A stretch of DNA of 64,000 nucleotides from Dermanyssus gallinae. Taxonomy: Eukaryota; Arthropoda; Arachnida; Mesostigmata; Dermanyssidae. The notes beneath the pieces were generated by a model. It saw only the letters and a program-made list of their open reading frames with translations. It ran no database searches and was not told where the DNA came from. Shown here piece after piece: positions 11,687-27,659 of the stretch (positions are counted from its first letter, which is position 1; each line of letters begins with the position of its first letter). Location of the stretch: NCBI GenBank assembly GCA_003439945.1, contig QVRM01001287.1:1-64000 (forward strand), in the 5' to 3' direction. The position numbers and the translations under genes are program-made.

Positions 11687-12035
11687 CCTACCCAACAAAG
11701 GTAGCATTCCAAGCTTGTTAAAAAAGCAACATTTGAGTGATCATCTACAGAATCTAGAACAGTAACCTTTGTTGATGCCTAGTTGGGCAAAACAAACGAA
11801 TACCCTTCGAACCCCAATGATCTGGTTTTCATCTAAGTCTGTCGCTGTTATAGAACTTTAAGCAGAATCACTCATCAACAGAGCTCTCTCAAACATGTTC
11901 TCGTAATTTTCCCATGAGCTTCCATAGTTTGAATACCTCTATGTGACCTCTATCAAACAAATCCCGACTTGAATCTGTTCTTCTCACTAACCTCTAACTA
12001 AGACGAACTAGCAAGACTTTGTACCTTTTGATATA

Positions 12036-12076
<41 letters not shown>

Positions 12077-12291
12077 GCTACCCAACGGAGGTTGCATTCT
12101 AAGCTTGTTAAAGCAGCAACATAGTTATCATCTACAGGTTCTAGAACAGTAACCTTTGTGAGGTTGATGCGTAGTTGGACAAAACAAACGAATACCTTTC
12201 AGGGACCTCAATCAAACAAATTCCGACATTAATCTGCTCTCTCACTAACCACGAACTAGCAAGACTTTGTACCTTATTGATATAAATATAT

Positions 12292-12337
<46 letters not shown>

Positions 12338-12338
12338 G

Positions 12339-12370
<32 letters not shown>

Positions 12371-12682
12371 ATATATTATATATATATATATATATATAAT
12401 ATATATTTTATTTATATATATATATATATATATATAGCTACCCAACGGAGGTTGCATTCTAAGCTTGTTAAAGCAGCAACATAGTTATCATCTACAGGTT
12501 CTAGAACAGTAACCTTTGTGAGGTTGATGCGTAGTTGGACAAAACAAACGAATACCTTTCAGGGACCTCAATCAAACAAATCCCGACACTAATCTGCTCT
12601 TCTCACTAACCACGAACTAGCAAGACTTTGTACCTTTTGATATATACACGCATTCAAATATATATATATATATATATATGCA
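11656..12682. repeat. Tandem array, about 360-bp unit, three copies separated by (AT)n
   Basis: Non-AT cores begin at 11688, 12077 and 12437. The last two are spaced by exactly 360 bp and are nearly identical over about 205 bp, from GCTACCCAACGGAGG to GACTTTGTACCTT. The first core is more diverged and carries extra sequence around 11810-11960. Each core is bordered by long (TA)n (11660-11687, 12031-12076, 12282-12436, 12656-12680). No coding potential. Confidence 0.9.
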
Positions 12683-12689
12683 TATAGAG

Positions 12690-15145
12690 AGAGAGATTGA
12701 GAAGGAGAGAGATTTTATATACGACTACTAGACATTACCCGGATGACATCTAGCAAATCTTTTATTTAGAAGTACGGCCACCACAAATATGCTCAAAAAT
12801 AGTGATGCACCAGTATTAGTAGAGGAATTCGCTCGGTTAATGGCGCCTATCCCACATCGATGGCTCTTGCTTTGTTCAAGGAACACCCTCATATACCAGC
12901 ATCCCGGGTTTGACTGATGACTTCGTGCTCAATAGGAGACCAAGACCATGTATTGATTTGATGTACTGAGGCTCTGCTATGTTTGACAACGTTAGTTGCA
13001 TTTGGCGAGAAGCGACGAGGCTACCGTACCGTTCCGACTCGCGCGTTATTCCTTCTTTCTCTATGTTCTTCCTCCGGAACATCTAACGTTACGGTTTGTT
13101 AAGTGCGCTAGCAAACCTCGAATCGCGCTTTTTTAAACAAAAACACTGGCAAGCATACTTAATCATCACGCGTATCCAGTCGATAACCAACGCTACGTGT
13201 CATTCAGCAGACCTGTGATCTACGTAGCGCCCTGCACCTAACCGGGTGCCGATTGCAGGGGCTTGATGTGACACCCCGTACAAAATCCGACTATGTATAG
13301 TTAGTTAATTTTACAGAGAGTACTCACTCTAATCAATCAACACACACACAGACGCACGTATTTTTGTTTGTTTGTTCTTTATTATAAAAGACTGCTATAC
13401 CCTTTTACATTGAGATTCATGTTGCCTTGGAGTAGGATTGTTGTAGTTGTTGTTTTTTGTTCGTATAGGTCAGTAGTTGTGTAATAGTCGTGGTACAAGT
13501 TGTGGTGTCGAGACATCGTCGTTTCGTTCTATTATAGAATGTGCGCATCGCCAGAAGCCATCACAAGTCACAATCTCTTGGCAAAGTCTTGGTTGTTGCC
13601 TGTTTGCTCGCTCGTCATAGAGGTAATAATACTCACTATTGTCACAAATGCTTCGAGTAGTAGTAGTAGTAGTACTATTACGAGTAAAAACTACAGTCAA
13701 GATAAAAATAGCAATACAAAGAAGAATAGAAAGAACAAAATAAAAAGAAGAAAAAAAAACATATGCATAATCATAAGAATGAATGTTTTGTGGCTGTTGC
13801 GGCTGCGGATACCTCGTCGTAGTAGTTAGTGGAAGCAGCAGTGCTAGGCGTAATACAATTGCGTACGATGGCTGATCGTAAGAGACATCTTAAGTGAAAG
13901 TAATACTAATAATAATAATCATGCATCTTAATAATTACGAATAATCATAATAACCATCATTGCAGTCAAGCAGTTATGGTTGTAGGAGTAGAAGTGCCAG
14001 CAGCAGCAATAGAAGTCGTCTTCGTAGTAATAGTAGTAGTAGTAGTAGAACGGTAGTCGCTGACATCGTCCTATCGTAGGTGATGGTGGTTGATGTGGTG
14101 GAGTTAGAGGTAGGATGGCGCGGGAGGGCAAGGCGTTGGAAGACGGAGAAGGCACGGGAAGGAAACGGTAGGATTGGGAGGGGAGGAGAAGAAATGGTTA
14201 CCATGCACTGAACCATGGCAGCTACTATCGTACACAGCTCACTATTGATTGATTGATTGATTGAGTGTTGTGGTGTTCATAAAGTATACACACACACACA
14301 CACAAACAACGCATATGCACACACGAGTGGTGGCAATTCACATTCGATCATTCGATTACAACCAGCCTAGCCTCTATTGTGCGGTGTGTAGGGTATGGTA
14401 ACGTGTGCGTGCCCTTGTTGTCTGTTCCGCCGTCTGTTCTGCTCTCGAAGTTGCAATGTTCGCCGGTCCGTCCGACCGCCCGCGCGTCACTGTCTCTCAT
14501 CATTAATCACGCGAATCAGCGCGGTCGAGGGCGCGTTCTTCGTATCCTCATCACCTGCGCGATGTCGCTGCTGCTCGGGACGACAACGACGACGTCGGAC
14601 GGAAGAAAATAGCTGGCAAGTTAACTAACTCTCGGTCACTTTCTCTTTCTGTCTGTCTGTCTGTCTTTGGAAATGCATGCTCTCGCACAGCGTCGCCGCG
14701 ACCGCCGGCGTACGCGATAACGCAGAGCGACACGGTACATTCGATCAACCACTTCGGCGCACCGCTTGAAGAAGTACCGAAGAAGGCAGCAGCGGCATGT
14801 GCGAGCAGCGGCGTGGTAATGGCGCAGTCGCCGCTAAACAGCGCCAAGACACCACCCTGTCCAATACACCGCGGCCGGCGAAACCTCGCAATGATGATTG
14901 TGAGAGTTTCGGCGCACAGTATCTTACTATTGTCTTTAATAGTAACAGTATTATTATTATCATTATTATTGTTGTTGTTGTTGTTGTTGTTGTTACGCTT
15001 ATAGGCGTTAGTGCTTATCATCCAACTGCCGTTTGTTTCCAATTACTTATTGGTCTTGTGTTGTGAACGTAAATGTGCTGCTTTCCGGTGGCCTAACATT
15101 ATTCGTAGTGTTAGGCATATATTCCTAAGATTTATACACACACGC

Positions 15146-15189
<44 letters not shown>

Positions 15190-15399
15190 GTTGCTGTGTA
15201 TGTTTGTGTTTACGAGTTTGTGTATAAATTGGTGTAAGAATGATACTCGATGACGTGTGTATCGTTACGCTGAACCTAACCCGTTCGACCGGGAAAACTT
15301 CAACAATGGGAGGGCCTAGTCGTCTGAGGTGGCCTGGTGGTGGCCAACGCCAGGAGACATCAGTTAGTATCGGCCTGACCTGGCCTTGCCTGATCCGAC
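12690..15399. other. Gene-free interval rich in simple repeats
   Basis: It contains (AGT/GTA)n at 13655-13675 and 14030-14048, (GATT)n at 14246-14265, (CA)n at 14289-14305, (CTGT)n at 14651-14666, an (ATT)n/(GTT)n tract at 14948-14995 and (AT)n at 15147-15186. Open frames here follow the repeats or are chance. It lies downstream of the minus-strand CYTH gene, so its right edge may hold that gene's 3' UTR. Confidence 0.6.
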
Positions 15400-17086
15400 T
15401 TAAGCTTCAGTGCTAGCATCAACAGCAGCCTCGTTGGCGCCGTCGGCAACCTTCACCTCGCCAACCTTGTCCGTCTCGGCGTCGTCCATGTCCATCTTCT
15501 CGGCTTCCTCCGTAACCTCCTTCGTGTCACTATCCTTAGCATCATCTTTCATTTCCTTGTCGGCAATCGCCTCCGCAACCTTCTGGTCTCCGCTCTCGTT
15601 CACTTTACCGGCGGCGTCTTTCGACTTGTCAGCCGCATCGCAGTCCTTGGCCTTGTCGGAAGCGGCAGTCTCCTTCTCGGAGCTTTCTGCTGGTGCCTTT
15701 TTCTCCGGAACGGCGGCAGTCTCAGCCGGCTTCTCCTCGTCCGCAGCTGGCTTGGGCGTTGATTCCTTGTTGTTGCTGTCGGCAGATTCGACGACCGCGG
15801 GCTTCACGGCGGCTTCTTCGGCCGTGACCTTCACGGCCTCCTGACTGCTGGCCTTCTCCTTCTCATCATCTCCACCGGCCTTCGCGTCGCCAACCTCCGT
15901 CATTTCCTTATCCTCCACCACGTGAGGTTTGGTCTCTTCGGACGGTCCCTTCTTCTCAGCAACGCCGTTCTCCTTGGCAGCTTGGTCCAGAAGATCGACG
16001 TAGCTGTCCTCGACAAGCATGTCCGGTGTGATGTTAAGCTTGCCCAAGAACTCGTCCGCTATCTTCTGACCGTCCTCGGTCGTCTGAGCATCTCGAAGTC
16101 GGACCTCGAGTTCCACAAACTGGCCGATGCCTTCCACCTGTCATGATAACACAATATCAATCGAGTCAATAGGTATTCATATCTGCATTCCGGTACCTCA
16201 GAGGAAAAATCACTTGGCCATTACATTAACTCAGAAAATTAAGTAAATGTAATGGCGGCGGTGGTAGCTCCGTATCATGCCGGGAACAAGTATGCATCTA
16301 CAGTATTTGCACTTCAATCTGCTACGACTTCAGAAGCTAGTAGAATAGGTTAGGCCGGAAAGTACAATACGGCATCAATTAGACATACTTTCTTCACTTA
16401 TCACTTGCGCGTTATGGCAGCACTAATCCATAGATGATAATACGGTAGACAGTTCCGTTGACGCGTCTGTTTATAACAGGTGCATTATGAGAGCCCAATG
16501 AAACAATTCGAGACGACCACTAACCATTTACGACCATCGCGCGATAAATATGCCTACTATTTCCATCATTTAAATATGAAGATGCGGCTTACAACTAGCC
16601 TCTCACTGCATCTAGCTTTTTCAGTGTAGCTCGTACGGAAGCTTCCGTCTCTCCCTCTCACGGCCTCTCCCATATAATCTCCCTAAACTACTCGTCATCT
16701 CGTCCATTCCCGGCTGTGCCGCCGGAATGCAACACCGTTCGCACGAACCTTGTCAAGGCTGACGCGGGTCTGTTCGACAGTGTAGAGAAGACGTGTCTTC
16801 TTCACCTCGGCCTGTTTGCCGTGGGCTCGAAGGAGCGCCTCCTTCAGCGTGGCGGCATCGGCGCTCGATTCGTAAACGATGTGGTCACGTTTTGCCTTCG
16901 GATCGGCCGCGTCGTTCCTGCACGGGATCATCAGAACATAACAACGTCGTTAAATCATCGTCAAATGCGGTGACGGGGGAAAGGTATACACTATACGCTC
17001 TGCGTATAGGTACAAGGAGAGAACGTACACCGCGCTCTGCGACTGGCCAGTTTTAGAGCGGTTACAATCGTTAGTTACTCAACACG

Positions 17087-17117
<31 letters not shown>

Positions 17118-20108
17118 TACTGTTCTTAGATCTTCCATGAATAGGATAATTAGTTACCTTGAAACTTTCCACTTTTTCAAAACAATGCAAACGCATCAGC
17201 AACAACATTGTTGGTCTTAGTTTTTTTACGGGCTCTAAGGGGATCACGTCGCCGACGAGAGAAATACAACGATATTTTCTGCATGCATGCTTTTTATTTG
17301 GTCACTATTTATACGCCCCATTTACCTATCAAATGGCCCTCGTAAATAAATTTCAAGCTATTTGCTAATAGTACAGTTAGTCTCGTACACATACTACAAG
17401 ACAGCTTGCCTCTGATTGCGATACACTTTGCTTACTGCTGATACTAACGGCGATTCGTTACGACTATGACGACTTCGAATATGTGTACAAGTCATGTTGT
17501 GACTTACACGAGCGCTATGCCACCACCACACAATTTGTGCACGAGTATTTATTTACATATAATAATTCATATATATATATATATATATATCTATTACGTG
17601 CTTAATCTTGAACCATGAAAAGCCATATTGCTAATGCTCGAACACAGCGAACAAGAAGAAGTTCTAACAGCGTGTCCTACAGCCAAGATGACAGCACAAC
17701 GTCCCCTTAGTCCCAGAGTTTCATTTTGTCTCAGCTTTGTCACTTGTGGCTTTATCGCTGCGGCCGCTGATGGGAACGTTACATTGCGAACGAAACCTGC
17801 ATTTGATCGACAGTTGCTGTCGAGTGCGTGGCACGTAGAAGCAGGTTCTTTTTCTTAAACTAACGCTTTCAATTATCTATTAGTATAGAGATACGGACAA
17901 ACCGAATTATCGTTACGGCTAAGATCGACTCGCACAGGTCGCTGCCATTCAACAGCAGTATGCTGTTAACACAAACACTGTGGTTGTTGTTGTTGTTGTG
18001 TCATGTCATTTCAAGCAAGTTCAAAACTGCGCCCATTATTAAAGTTTGTTCGCCCCAACACTGCCGGCGGCGATACAACGCCCGTGACCAGCGGCGCGAT
18101 GCTAACGGAAAAAACGAAACTTAATAGTGACGCGTCGCATTTTTGCACCGAACCCGAGGCCAAGAACAGCATCTATCTATCGAACAGCCGTAGCGGCCAG
18201 TGCAGAGACATTGCAACTTAATTAAATCAATTTAATTAAGACACTGCAACTTAATTAAATCAATTTAATTAAGACACTGCAACACTCTCTGGCTGCTCGA
18301 ACTGCTGTCCACTTGCTGTCTTGACTGCCGAACTCTAGTTTAGTGTTCATATTCTACGTAGCCTGATTAAGTCGATCACGTATACACAAGATTAGCAACA
18401 ACCCCTTTTTCTATCTCTTGCTCTCTCTCAAATAGATGTGTATGTATACAAATATATGGATAATTATCTAGACAAAGGCAAGCCCCGTCCCTCTATTCTG
18501 GATAATCGAGTAGCAACACAACATACTATTAGCGTATCTATGTGCACAGCTAGACACAAAAAGCGATTTGTTAAAGACAAAGGAAAGAAATGTTCGCATC
18601 GTCGACACAGCTCGTAGTACTCTGATACAAACCAGTTACAAAAATGTTGATGTGCATACTTGACATAATTACATAAGCAGGTCTGAATGTATGTATATAA
18701 TATGTATGCATGCATGTATATAATGTGTATGTCTGTATTAATATGTATGTGTGCGTGCATATTATATAATATGTTTATATATATATATATATATATTGTA
18801 TGCATGTTTGCATGCATATCGCATGCGAAACTATCAAATAGCATCAAATGCCAACTAAAAGTAGCCACACAAAAGAGCTTCAGCATGGCGAAGATGGCTT
18901 GCGACAGTTGGGTTGGCTTGGTGAGATCGTCGTCTATGGTAGTGAGGACTACCGAAGCGATGCCAGCCACGCTTTAGGGACGCCATCTCGGCTCTTCACA
19001 CAGAGCTTCCCTTCTCTCCCTCTTTCTTTCTCTATATTGCTCGCTCTCTCTCTCTCTCTCGCTCGCTCGCTCGCTCTGGGACTCCTAGCTGTCCGTCGAA
19101 TCACCGCTCACAAGAGTAAGAGATATATACTCATTAAAAAATCTGGCCTAAAATGCCCAATAAAGCTGGCGTCAGTTCGAGACGCTCCAGATCAAGCACG
19201 CTTGGATAGAGACGCTACGCGATGCTCGACGCCACAACTGGCCAAACTGGTTGGTATCCGACACGTACCTGTTCGAGTGGATGAGTTCGGTGGACACCTC
19301 GTCCTTGCACTTGATCTCACGCAGCTTCAGTCGGCCGTTGTTGCACTTGAAAAAGGTGTCGCAGTGCTCCAGCGTCTTGCACTCGCCTTCCTGCAAACGA
19401 CGAACGACAATGAACGACAAATCAGACACAATAATTAGCAAAACAAATTAAGTGAGCAAACAACGACCACGAACGAAATCGGACAATCACTAGCAAAAAT
19501 AATTAAGTAAGCCAACGGCGACAAGAGCAGCAGCAGCAAGAAGAAGAAGAAGAAGAAAAAAAAGTGATCAGTCAGACAACCCCCGCGTTGGCCGGAGCCT
19601 AGCCAAGCCCTAGACAAACAGTTAGCAGAGCAAACGGATTGCAAATCGGAGAAACTGTGTTCAATGCAGGTTCAATGTCTCAGGTTGACTCAATTCAATC
19701 GGCCGATTCGTGCGCCTCGATCTTCAGCTGCCTATGTCGCCGTGCATGCTAAAGGGAAAATTTGACTTCGCTTGGACAGACGTGCATCAGACGGTCGATG
19801 ACCCGATGATGAGCCGGAGTCCGGAGGAGCTCCACAGCCGGCTAGGTCTAGGTCTAGGCCGGTGCGGAACACCACGAACCAACCAACGGAAACGCTTCTA
19901 CGAGCTTCTACGGCGAACAATCGTAAATCGTCGTCGTTCGTAGCCACGCTTTCGGGGGACCGAACCCCAATCTGACGCCGAAGAAGCAGAAGAAGAATAA
20001 GACGCCGGCGGCTAGCATACTAACCTTCGGCTGGTAGACCTTCTTGAAGAGCGTGTGGAAGACATCAAAGTCCTCAAGGCGAGCCTTAATCTCGACGTTG
20101 GCAGGCAT
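15400..20108 (-). CDS. CYTH domain-containing protein (four exons)
   Basis: Spliced minus-strand gene of 370 codons. Exons: 20025-20108, 19269-19390, 16749-16917 and 15400-16137, all with GT donors and AG acceptors and frame preserved. It starts MPANVEIKAR. The CYTH fold (triphosphate tunnel metalloenzyme superfamily: CyaB-type adenylate cyclase, thiamine triphosphatase) fills about residues 1-190. Its markers in order are VEIKAR, CDTFFKCNNGRLKLRE, ELIHSNR, KKTRLLYTVEQTRVSLDK, VEGIGQFVELEVRL and SYVDLL. The basic/acidic strand residues that bind metal-triphosphate are kept. Of the usual ExExK signature only the second Glu and the Lys are present. The remaining 175 or so residues are an acidic Ala/Glu/Lys/Asp-rich low-complexity tail, unusual for a fold that is normally the whole protein. 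The substrate is unknown. Cytosolic location is inferred, as there is no signal or membrane segment. Confidence 0.93.
16918..19268 (-). other. Large intron 2 of the CYTH gene
   Basis: This 2351-bp intron has donor GTACGT at 19268 and an acceptor CAG ending at 16918. It holds (AT)n at 17088-17115, 17569-17591 and 18776-18796, a palindromic tandem repeat at 18207-18285, and (CT)n/(CTCG)n at 19043-19077. Small open frames inside (for example 18003-18221) are unrecognised. Introns 1 (19391-20024) and 3 (16138-16748) are 634 and 611 bp. Confidence 0.85.
18207..18285. repeat. Palindromic 33-bp tandem repeat
   Basis: The unit GACACTGCAA followed by CTTAATTAAATCAATTTAATT and AAG repeats with a 33-bp period (two full units plus a partial). 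Each unit contains inverted arms CTTAATTAAAT / ATTTAATTAAG separated by two bases. It sits in CYTH intron 2. Confidence 0.85.
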
Positions 20109-20560
20109 GTCAGCAGAGAGCTAGTTGTTGATCGTTGTTGAGGTGGTGGTCTCGTTTTTTACTGTTCACGGCGGAGAGCGGCCGTGTCGACGGACAGCGT
20201 GTGGACGACAACTATGAACGCCTATGCGAGCAACTGCGACAGCAACAACAACGACGACGGCGACGACCTGAGGAGCTCTGCTGCTTCTGTCAAGCAAGCT
20301 TCATTCAGACTGAAGCCGCGACACAACGCCACCACCAGAAAATGGTTGGCCCGTCGCTCGGTTTGCCGGTAGACTATCGCTGCCGCCGCCGCCACCGATG
20401 CTGCCGCCGATGCCGCCGCCGCCGCCGCTTCTTAATGCTCGGAACGACGCTCTGGACGCCGGCCCCCAGACGCTCCGCTCCGGAGCCTGTCGAACCTCTC
20501 CGAACGGAGCGCGGGCTCATTCATCCAGTCGGAGGGAGAACGGTGCGGGGTGGGAGGGGA
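20109..20560 (-). promoter_or_regulatory. GC-rich 5' flank of the CYTH gene
   Basis: Immediately upstream of the CYTH start codon the sequence turns GC- and CpG-rich, with CCGCCG runs near 20380-20432. That contrasts with the AT-rich surroundings and fits a 5' UTR/promoter. No TATA box or initiator can be fixed by eye. The open frames on the plus strand here are products of GCC repeats. Confidence 0.4.
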
Positions 20561-20802
20561 AGGGGGTTGTAGCTGTGTCCTGTTCGGCTTGCTGGGGATT
20601 TTCTGCCAGTAGTAGCAAAAAAGAAACCGCGTGTCGATGTGAAAACATGTACCATGTATCTCCTTTGTATACGTTTATACATGTATCAATCTCCTTTGTA
20701 TATGTACTCGTATATACATGTACAGCTCTTACATGCATGTGTACAGTCGCATGCATATACCATAGCGTTATGGAGAATGTGACTGTTCTCATAATAAAAC
20801 TA

Positions 20803-20865
<63 letters not shown>

Positions 20866-20981
20866 AGAGGGCGAGTTCTGCTGCAAGACCGTCTCTCAAA
20901 CAAATTATTATGAGAGAAGATGCATGTCGAAGTAAAGGAAATACAACTTCCTTGGTAATACACATTCATAGTAAAGTAGTA

Positions 20982-21077
<96 letters not shown>
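20803..21077. repeat. Two long (AT)n tracts
   Basis: Perfect (AT)n at about 20804-20861 and 20983-21077, the second close to 95 bp. They are separated by about 120 bp of unique sequence with no recognisable feature. Confidence 0.95.
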
Positions 21078-21078
<1 letters not shown>

Positions 21079-21379
21079 TTCAGTTAGGCTTAAAGAGATG
21101 TCTAGATAGGAGAACTTTACAAGGTTTTTAGAGAAAAACGGAGCGATGCTATTGCCGCAGGCAGCGGTTCGGATCGCAATTCTGGCATGCTACTTTTTGC
21201 CGCGACACATATACATATATGTCACAAATGATCAAAGCTAATTCATTGTCAAAACACATGCAAAAATGAATCCGTAAGACTTAATAGTTGGAGGACATAA
21301 AGACAGACAAAACTTCCTCCAAAGTAACCATTAGTATAAGTTATTCTGCAAATACTTGCCACATACTTACCAAATACGG

Positions 21380-21900
21380 TTTTCAGCTAACGTGGTATGG
21401 TAAATCGTTTAATTTACTAGCGATCTTTGCCACTACGGGCGTTTCAACGTGCTATCGGCAAAGCACTAGGCTGTCAGTGGAAGTCAAAATATCAAAATGC
21501 CAATCCGATTCGAACGTGTTGTAAGCCCCTTATTAAATCGTCGCCGATCACCAACATATATTTTCGGCAGTACCTGTTTCATCAAAAGAAAAGGCCGAAA
21601 AAGACGAGGAGAGAAAGCGCTGGAACTATGGATGCTAAACAACAACCCCAAACTCGAGATTTTAACTCTAAGTTAAGTGCTACATTGTGGATCAAGTTTC
21701 CCAGTGATACTCGAACACCTGTGTATTACTGAATCAATTCCAAAACACTGCGAGAAGGCACTATCTCATCTAATTACTTACGTCTGCGTTAAACCCTTTC
21801 TATGAAATATGTACACAAGCCATAGATAAATACTTGTCATAATACGAAATACAACAGTGATGTTGTACACAATCTTACTGTAACTAAAAAAGATACTGTC
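21380..21900 (+). mobile_element. CR1/Jockey-like LINE, 3' end fragment
   Basis: Positions 21640-21790 encode a run similar to LWIKFPSDTRT, and the DNA CAATTCCAAAACACTGCGAG at 21735-21754 matches 34097-34115. The following 3' tail (ACACAAGCCATAGATAAATAC, one-base variants) also matches 34170-34200. It belongs to the same family as 4440-5860 and 33890-34350. The upstream part (21427-21640) is probably RT thumb sequence but is not recognised with certainty. Confidence 0.7.
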
Positions 21901-22064
21901 ACCTCATATTTTAATAGCCATCGTACCTTAACACGTGCTACAGAATGCTCTAAGCATTCATGCGTATGAAAATATATTTTTTAAAGTGTATTCTGAATGG
22001 ACAGCTGCATTTCGAATTAGTTTAGCTTCTGATCGAAAGGTATCCTCAGGAGCGAAAATGAAAG

Positions 22065-22101
<37 letters not shown>

Positions 22102-24240
22102 CCTCAACCATAGATATTACTTTAGTGCATATGCTTATTCGTTTTTCAGTTGTTTTCTTCACACCGTCATCATTTCCTATACTGGCGTGAAATATCCTTG
22201 CATTTATTATTGTTAAGATATATAGCCTAGGATGGGCGCAAATGCGGCTTTGCACTTGTTCCAGGTACCAGTCATCTTAATCCGTGGCTACGAAGAAAAT
22301 ATATAAAACCTCTCAGCCTGTAGTGCTGTGTGACTCCCCTCGGCAAGAGCTGGGCCACATCGAACGCCATGTTGAATTGTTTGTCGGGGTTGGCTTTCTA
22401 GGTATAATCAAACCCACGTCCATTTAGTGTTGGCTGGTAGAAGGCTACTACTATATGCTCATATCACTTCGTCTCTACCATTAGCCAGGTTATGCTGTGC
22501 GACTTATACGGGCACAGCATGTTGCGAGATTTCTCGGAGCAGCCAAAGAGCGTACCAGCAGGATACTGCTCAACGAAATGTTCAATCAATGAGAAAGAGG
22601 GAATGCTTACAGAGAATAGGATTTGTTACGAGGCATAGTACTGCAGTTTTTAAACAGTGCTTTTTCTGCCTAAGCCACCATTACTACTGGAACTAGGAGC
22701 GATAACGTTGGGCCTAAATAATAAAATTTACTTAGTACGTAACGATGCTGCAAAACATGATGATTTGTGTTTGCATTGTGCTTGCAACGTGCTCCTCAAA
22801 AAGCAATAAGCAAAACTAGAGTGCGGGCGTGTAGAGAATCTTAGAACGGTTCATTGGCGTGGCATGCGCCGCTTACGCGAGGTCAAAACTATATCATATT
22901 AGTCAAAGGAAGAGATTTAAACAAACTGGGGTTGAGATTTAAACAAACTGGGGTTGAGATTTAAACAAACAGAGGACCAGCAGTAGGCCCCCATACCAGT
23001 AAAGCTCTTAGGTCTGATTAGCACAACTGGTCTCACTGATACGATACCAGCTCTAGAACGTATTCTCACGCGCTTGAGTTCCGCTCTGAGTGCATGCGAC
23101 GCCACAATGTCACGCAAGCATTCCTGCCGACGGATGAGTGGATACAAATCGTTGCTGGGAAGTTATACAAAACAATATCATTCTTAAGTTACGACCACAT
23201 GCGCCCAGTGTATGCTGATGATCGATGTTTGACGTGTGACGTTTCATTCATGTAACCCTGTACACTCGTGACCGCGGCCGTCATCTCCTTGCTCTCCATT
23301 CGCGATCACTTGTCAATCTTATAACTCTTATTATTACAGTCGAGTCGACATACATTAGAGTTAGCATCAATTTCTGATAGCTCAACGAATATAGATAGAC
23401 CAGCTAGTCAGTCACCTGTTCAGTCTACATCTTCTACACGGAACGATGATGACAAGGGGAAGCGTCATGGTTGGCCCTCATTGACCAGTCGGGTAATACA
23501 GTAAAGAACATGCGCCTACTGCCTGGCTGTACGAGTTTCGGTGTTTTTTTGTCTGGGCTGTGCTACCCGAAAGGCTACACATTTAGCAACAGAGAGACAC
23601 ATCCCTTCTGAAACAAAACTTGCAACCCATTGTAAGTAAAGCTGAGGGCACATCAGCAGTGCGTGTGGCGTAGCTAATGCACCTATAGCGATACTTTATT
23701 AGGGGCTCCTTTCGATCGTCTCTAGTACTTATAGTATACCACACAGAAGCTACTTGGCCTGAGGAATGTGCAAGAAGCAGTCTAGCAGCAAAAAGCTGCG
23801 AAACCGTTGTCCGAAATGAAAGTCGCATCAATGCTTTGTACCGAAGACTAGTCATACGTTGATTCCTTTAATGTATGCAGCAGGAAGATCACGAAGAAAC
23901 GTACCGCATAAGTCCAGTAGATATGGAATCATAAAATTTCCTACAGAAGAAGATAAAATATGAGCATAATATTTCGCATGTGTTAATGAGTGTCCTGAGT
24001 GATAAGCCGCGTTCGATGTTATTACTCATATCACACCTTTCCACCCCCCCCCCTAATAGCACACAGGCAATATTTGGGAATACGCATTTCATGTTGAGAT
24101 TCTTCGACAATGACAAGTGTCTGTTATTGTCTGCTTAGCCTTCTGTTCGCTTAGCCGCGAATGACTAGTAACAACATGCAATAATAGACTTTCCAAAAAG
24201 ACTAAATAAACACACCAAAATGTTTAATAAAATAATGAAG
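21901..24240. other. Gene-free interval
   Basis: (AT)n at 22068-22098 and a 22-bp tandem repeat at 22918-22975 are the only clear features. Open frames at 22427-22696, 22917-23147 and 23583-23855 have no recognisable products. Confidence 0.5.
22918..22975. repeat. 22-bp tandem repeat, about 2.6 copies
   Basis: The unit GATTTAAACAAACTGGGGTT followed by GA repeats twice perfectly, plus a partial third unit ending in AAACAAACAGAGG. Confidence 0.9.
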
Positions 24241-24249
24241 TACTTTTAC

Positions 24250-24255
24250 TTTATT
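24250..24255 (-). terminator. Candidate polyadenylation signal for KAT2
   Basis: Minus-strand AATAAA about 515 bases beyond the KAT2 stop codon, with no earlier canonical hexamer seen. It would give a 3' UTR of roughly 530 bases. This is inferred from position only. Confidence 0.35.
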
Positions 24256-24769
24256 CCAAATTATCTACACATGTCTATCCAATATGGAGATCCTCGAACT
24301 TTCCTAGGCGTTAAGATACACTCTTTAGTTTAAAGTCATATCTACATGATTAGCTTATTTGTGTTCTGAAAACACCATGGAACGTGTTACTAATACGCCC
24401 TGCTTTGTCACAAACTAGGTAGATCATACGCAAGCAGCTACCCAGGCTATGAATTAAATTAACAAAAGACGTCATATAGAATTCGTATTACTTGTGTACA
24501 TATGAGCACGACAAAGGCTCGCTTATTCTGCCATCAAACAAATGGGTTGGCCAGCAGTCCAGTCAAAACAAGATATTAACGGGACGTGTATATACAGAAC
24601 TGGCTGTTGTGTGAGGTCGCTACATGAGACAGGTTGTAATCAATGTCAATTGCCCACATGGATATGTACAAGCGTATGGCGCGATTGGTGTGCAGGTGAA
24701 TGTGAAATGGGCTGTATTAAACCACTGTAGCAAAATAAAGGAACTGTATATGTTGGCTCGTTGAGGGTT

Positions 24770-27648
<2,879 letters not shown>

Positions 27649-27659
27649 CTAAAACGTGT

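Noticed and set aside
14551..15042. A 163-codon minus-strand open frame with an Asn run
   Set aside because: It overlaps plus-strand frames of similar length, its Asn run is a TTG microsatellite, and no domain is recognisable.
20135..20913. Open frames of 145-171 codons next to the CYTH start
   Set aside because: They come from GCC/CGC repeats in the GC-rich 5' flank and from an (AT)n tract read as Ile-Tyr repeats.
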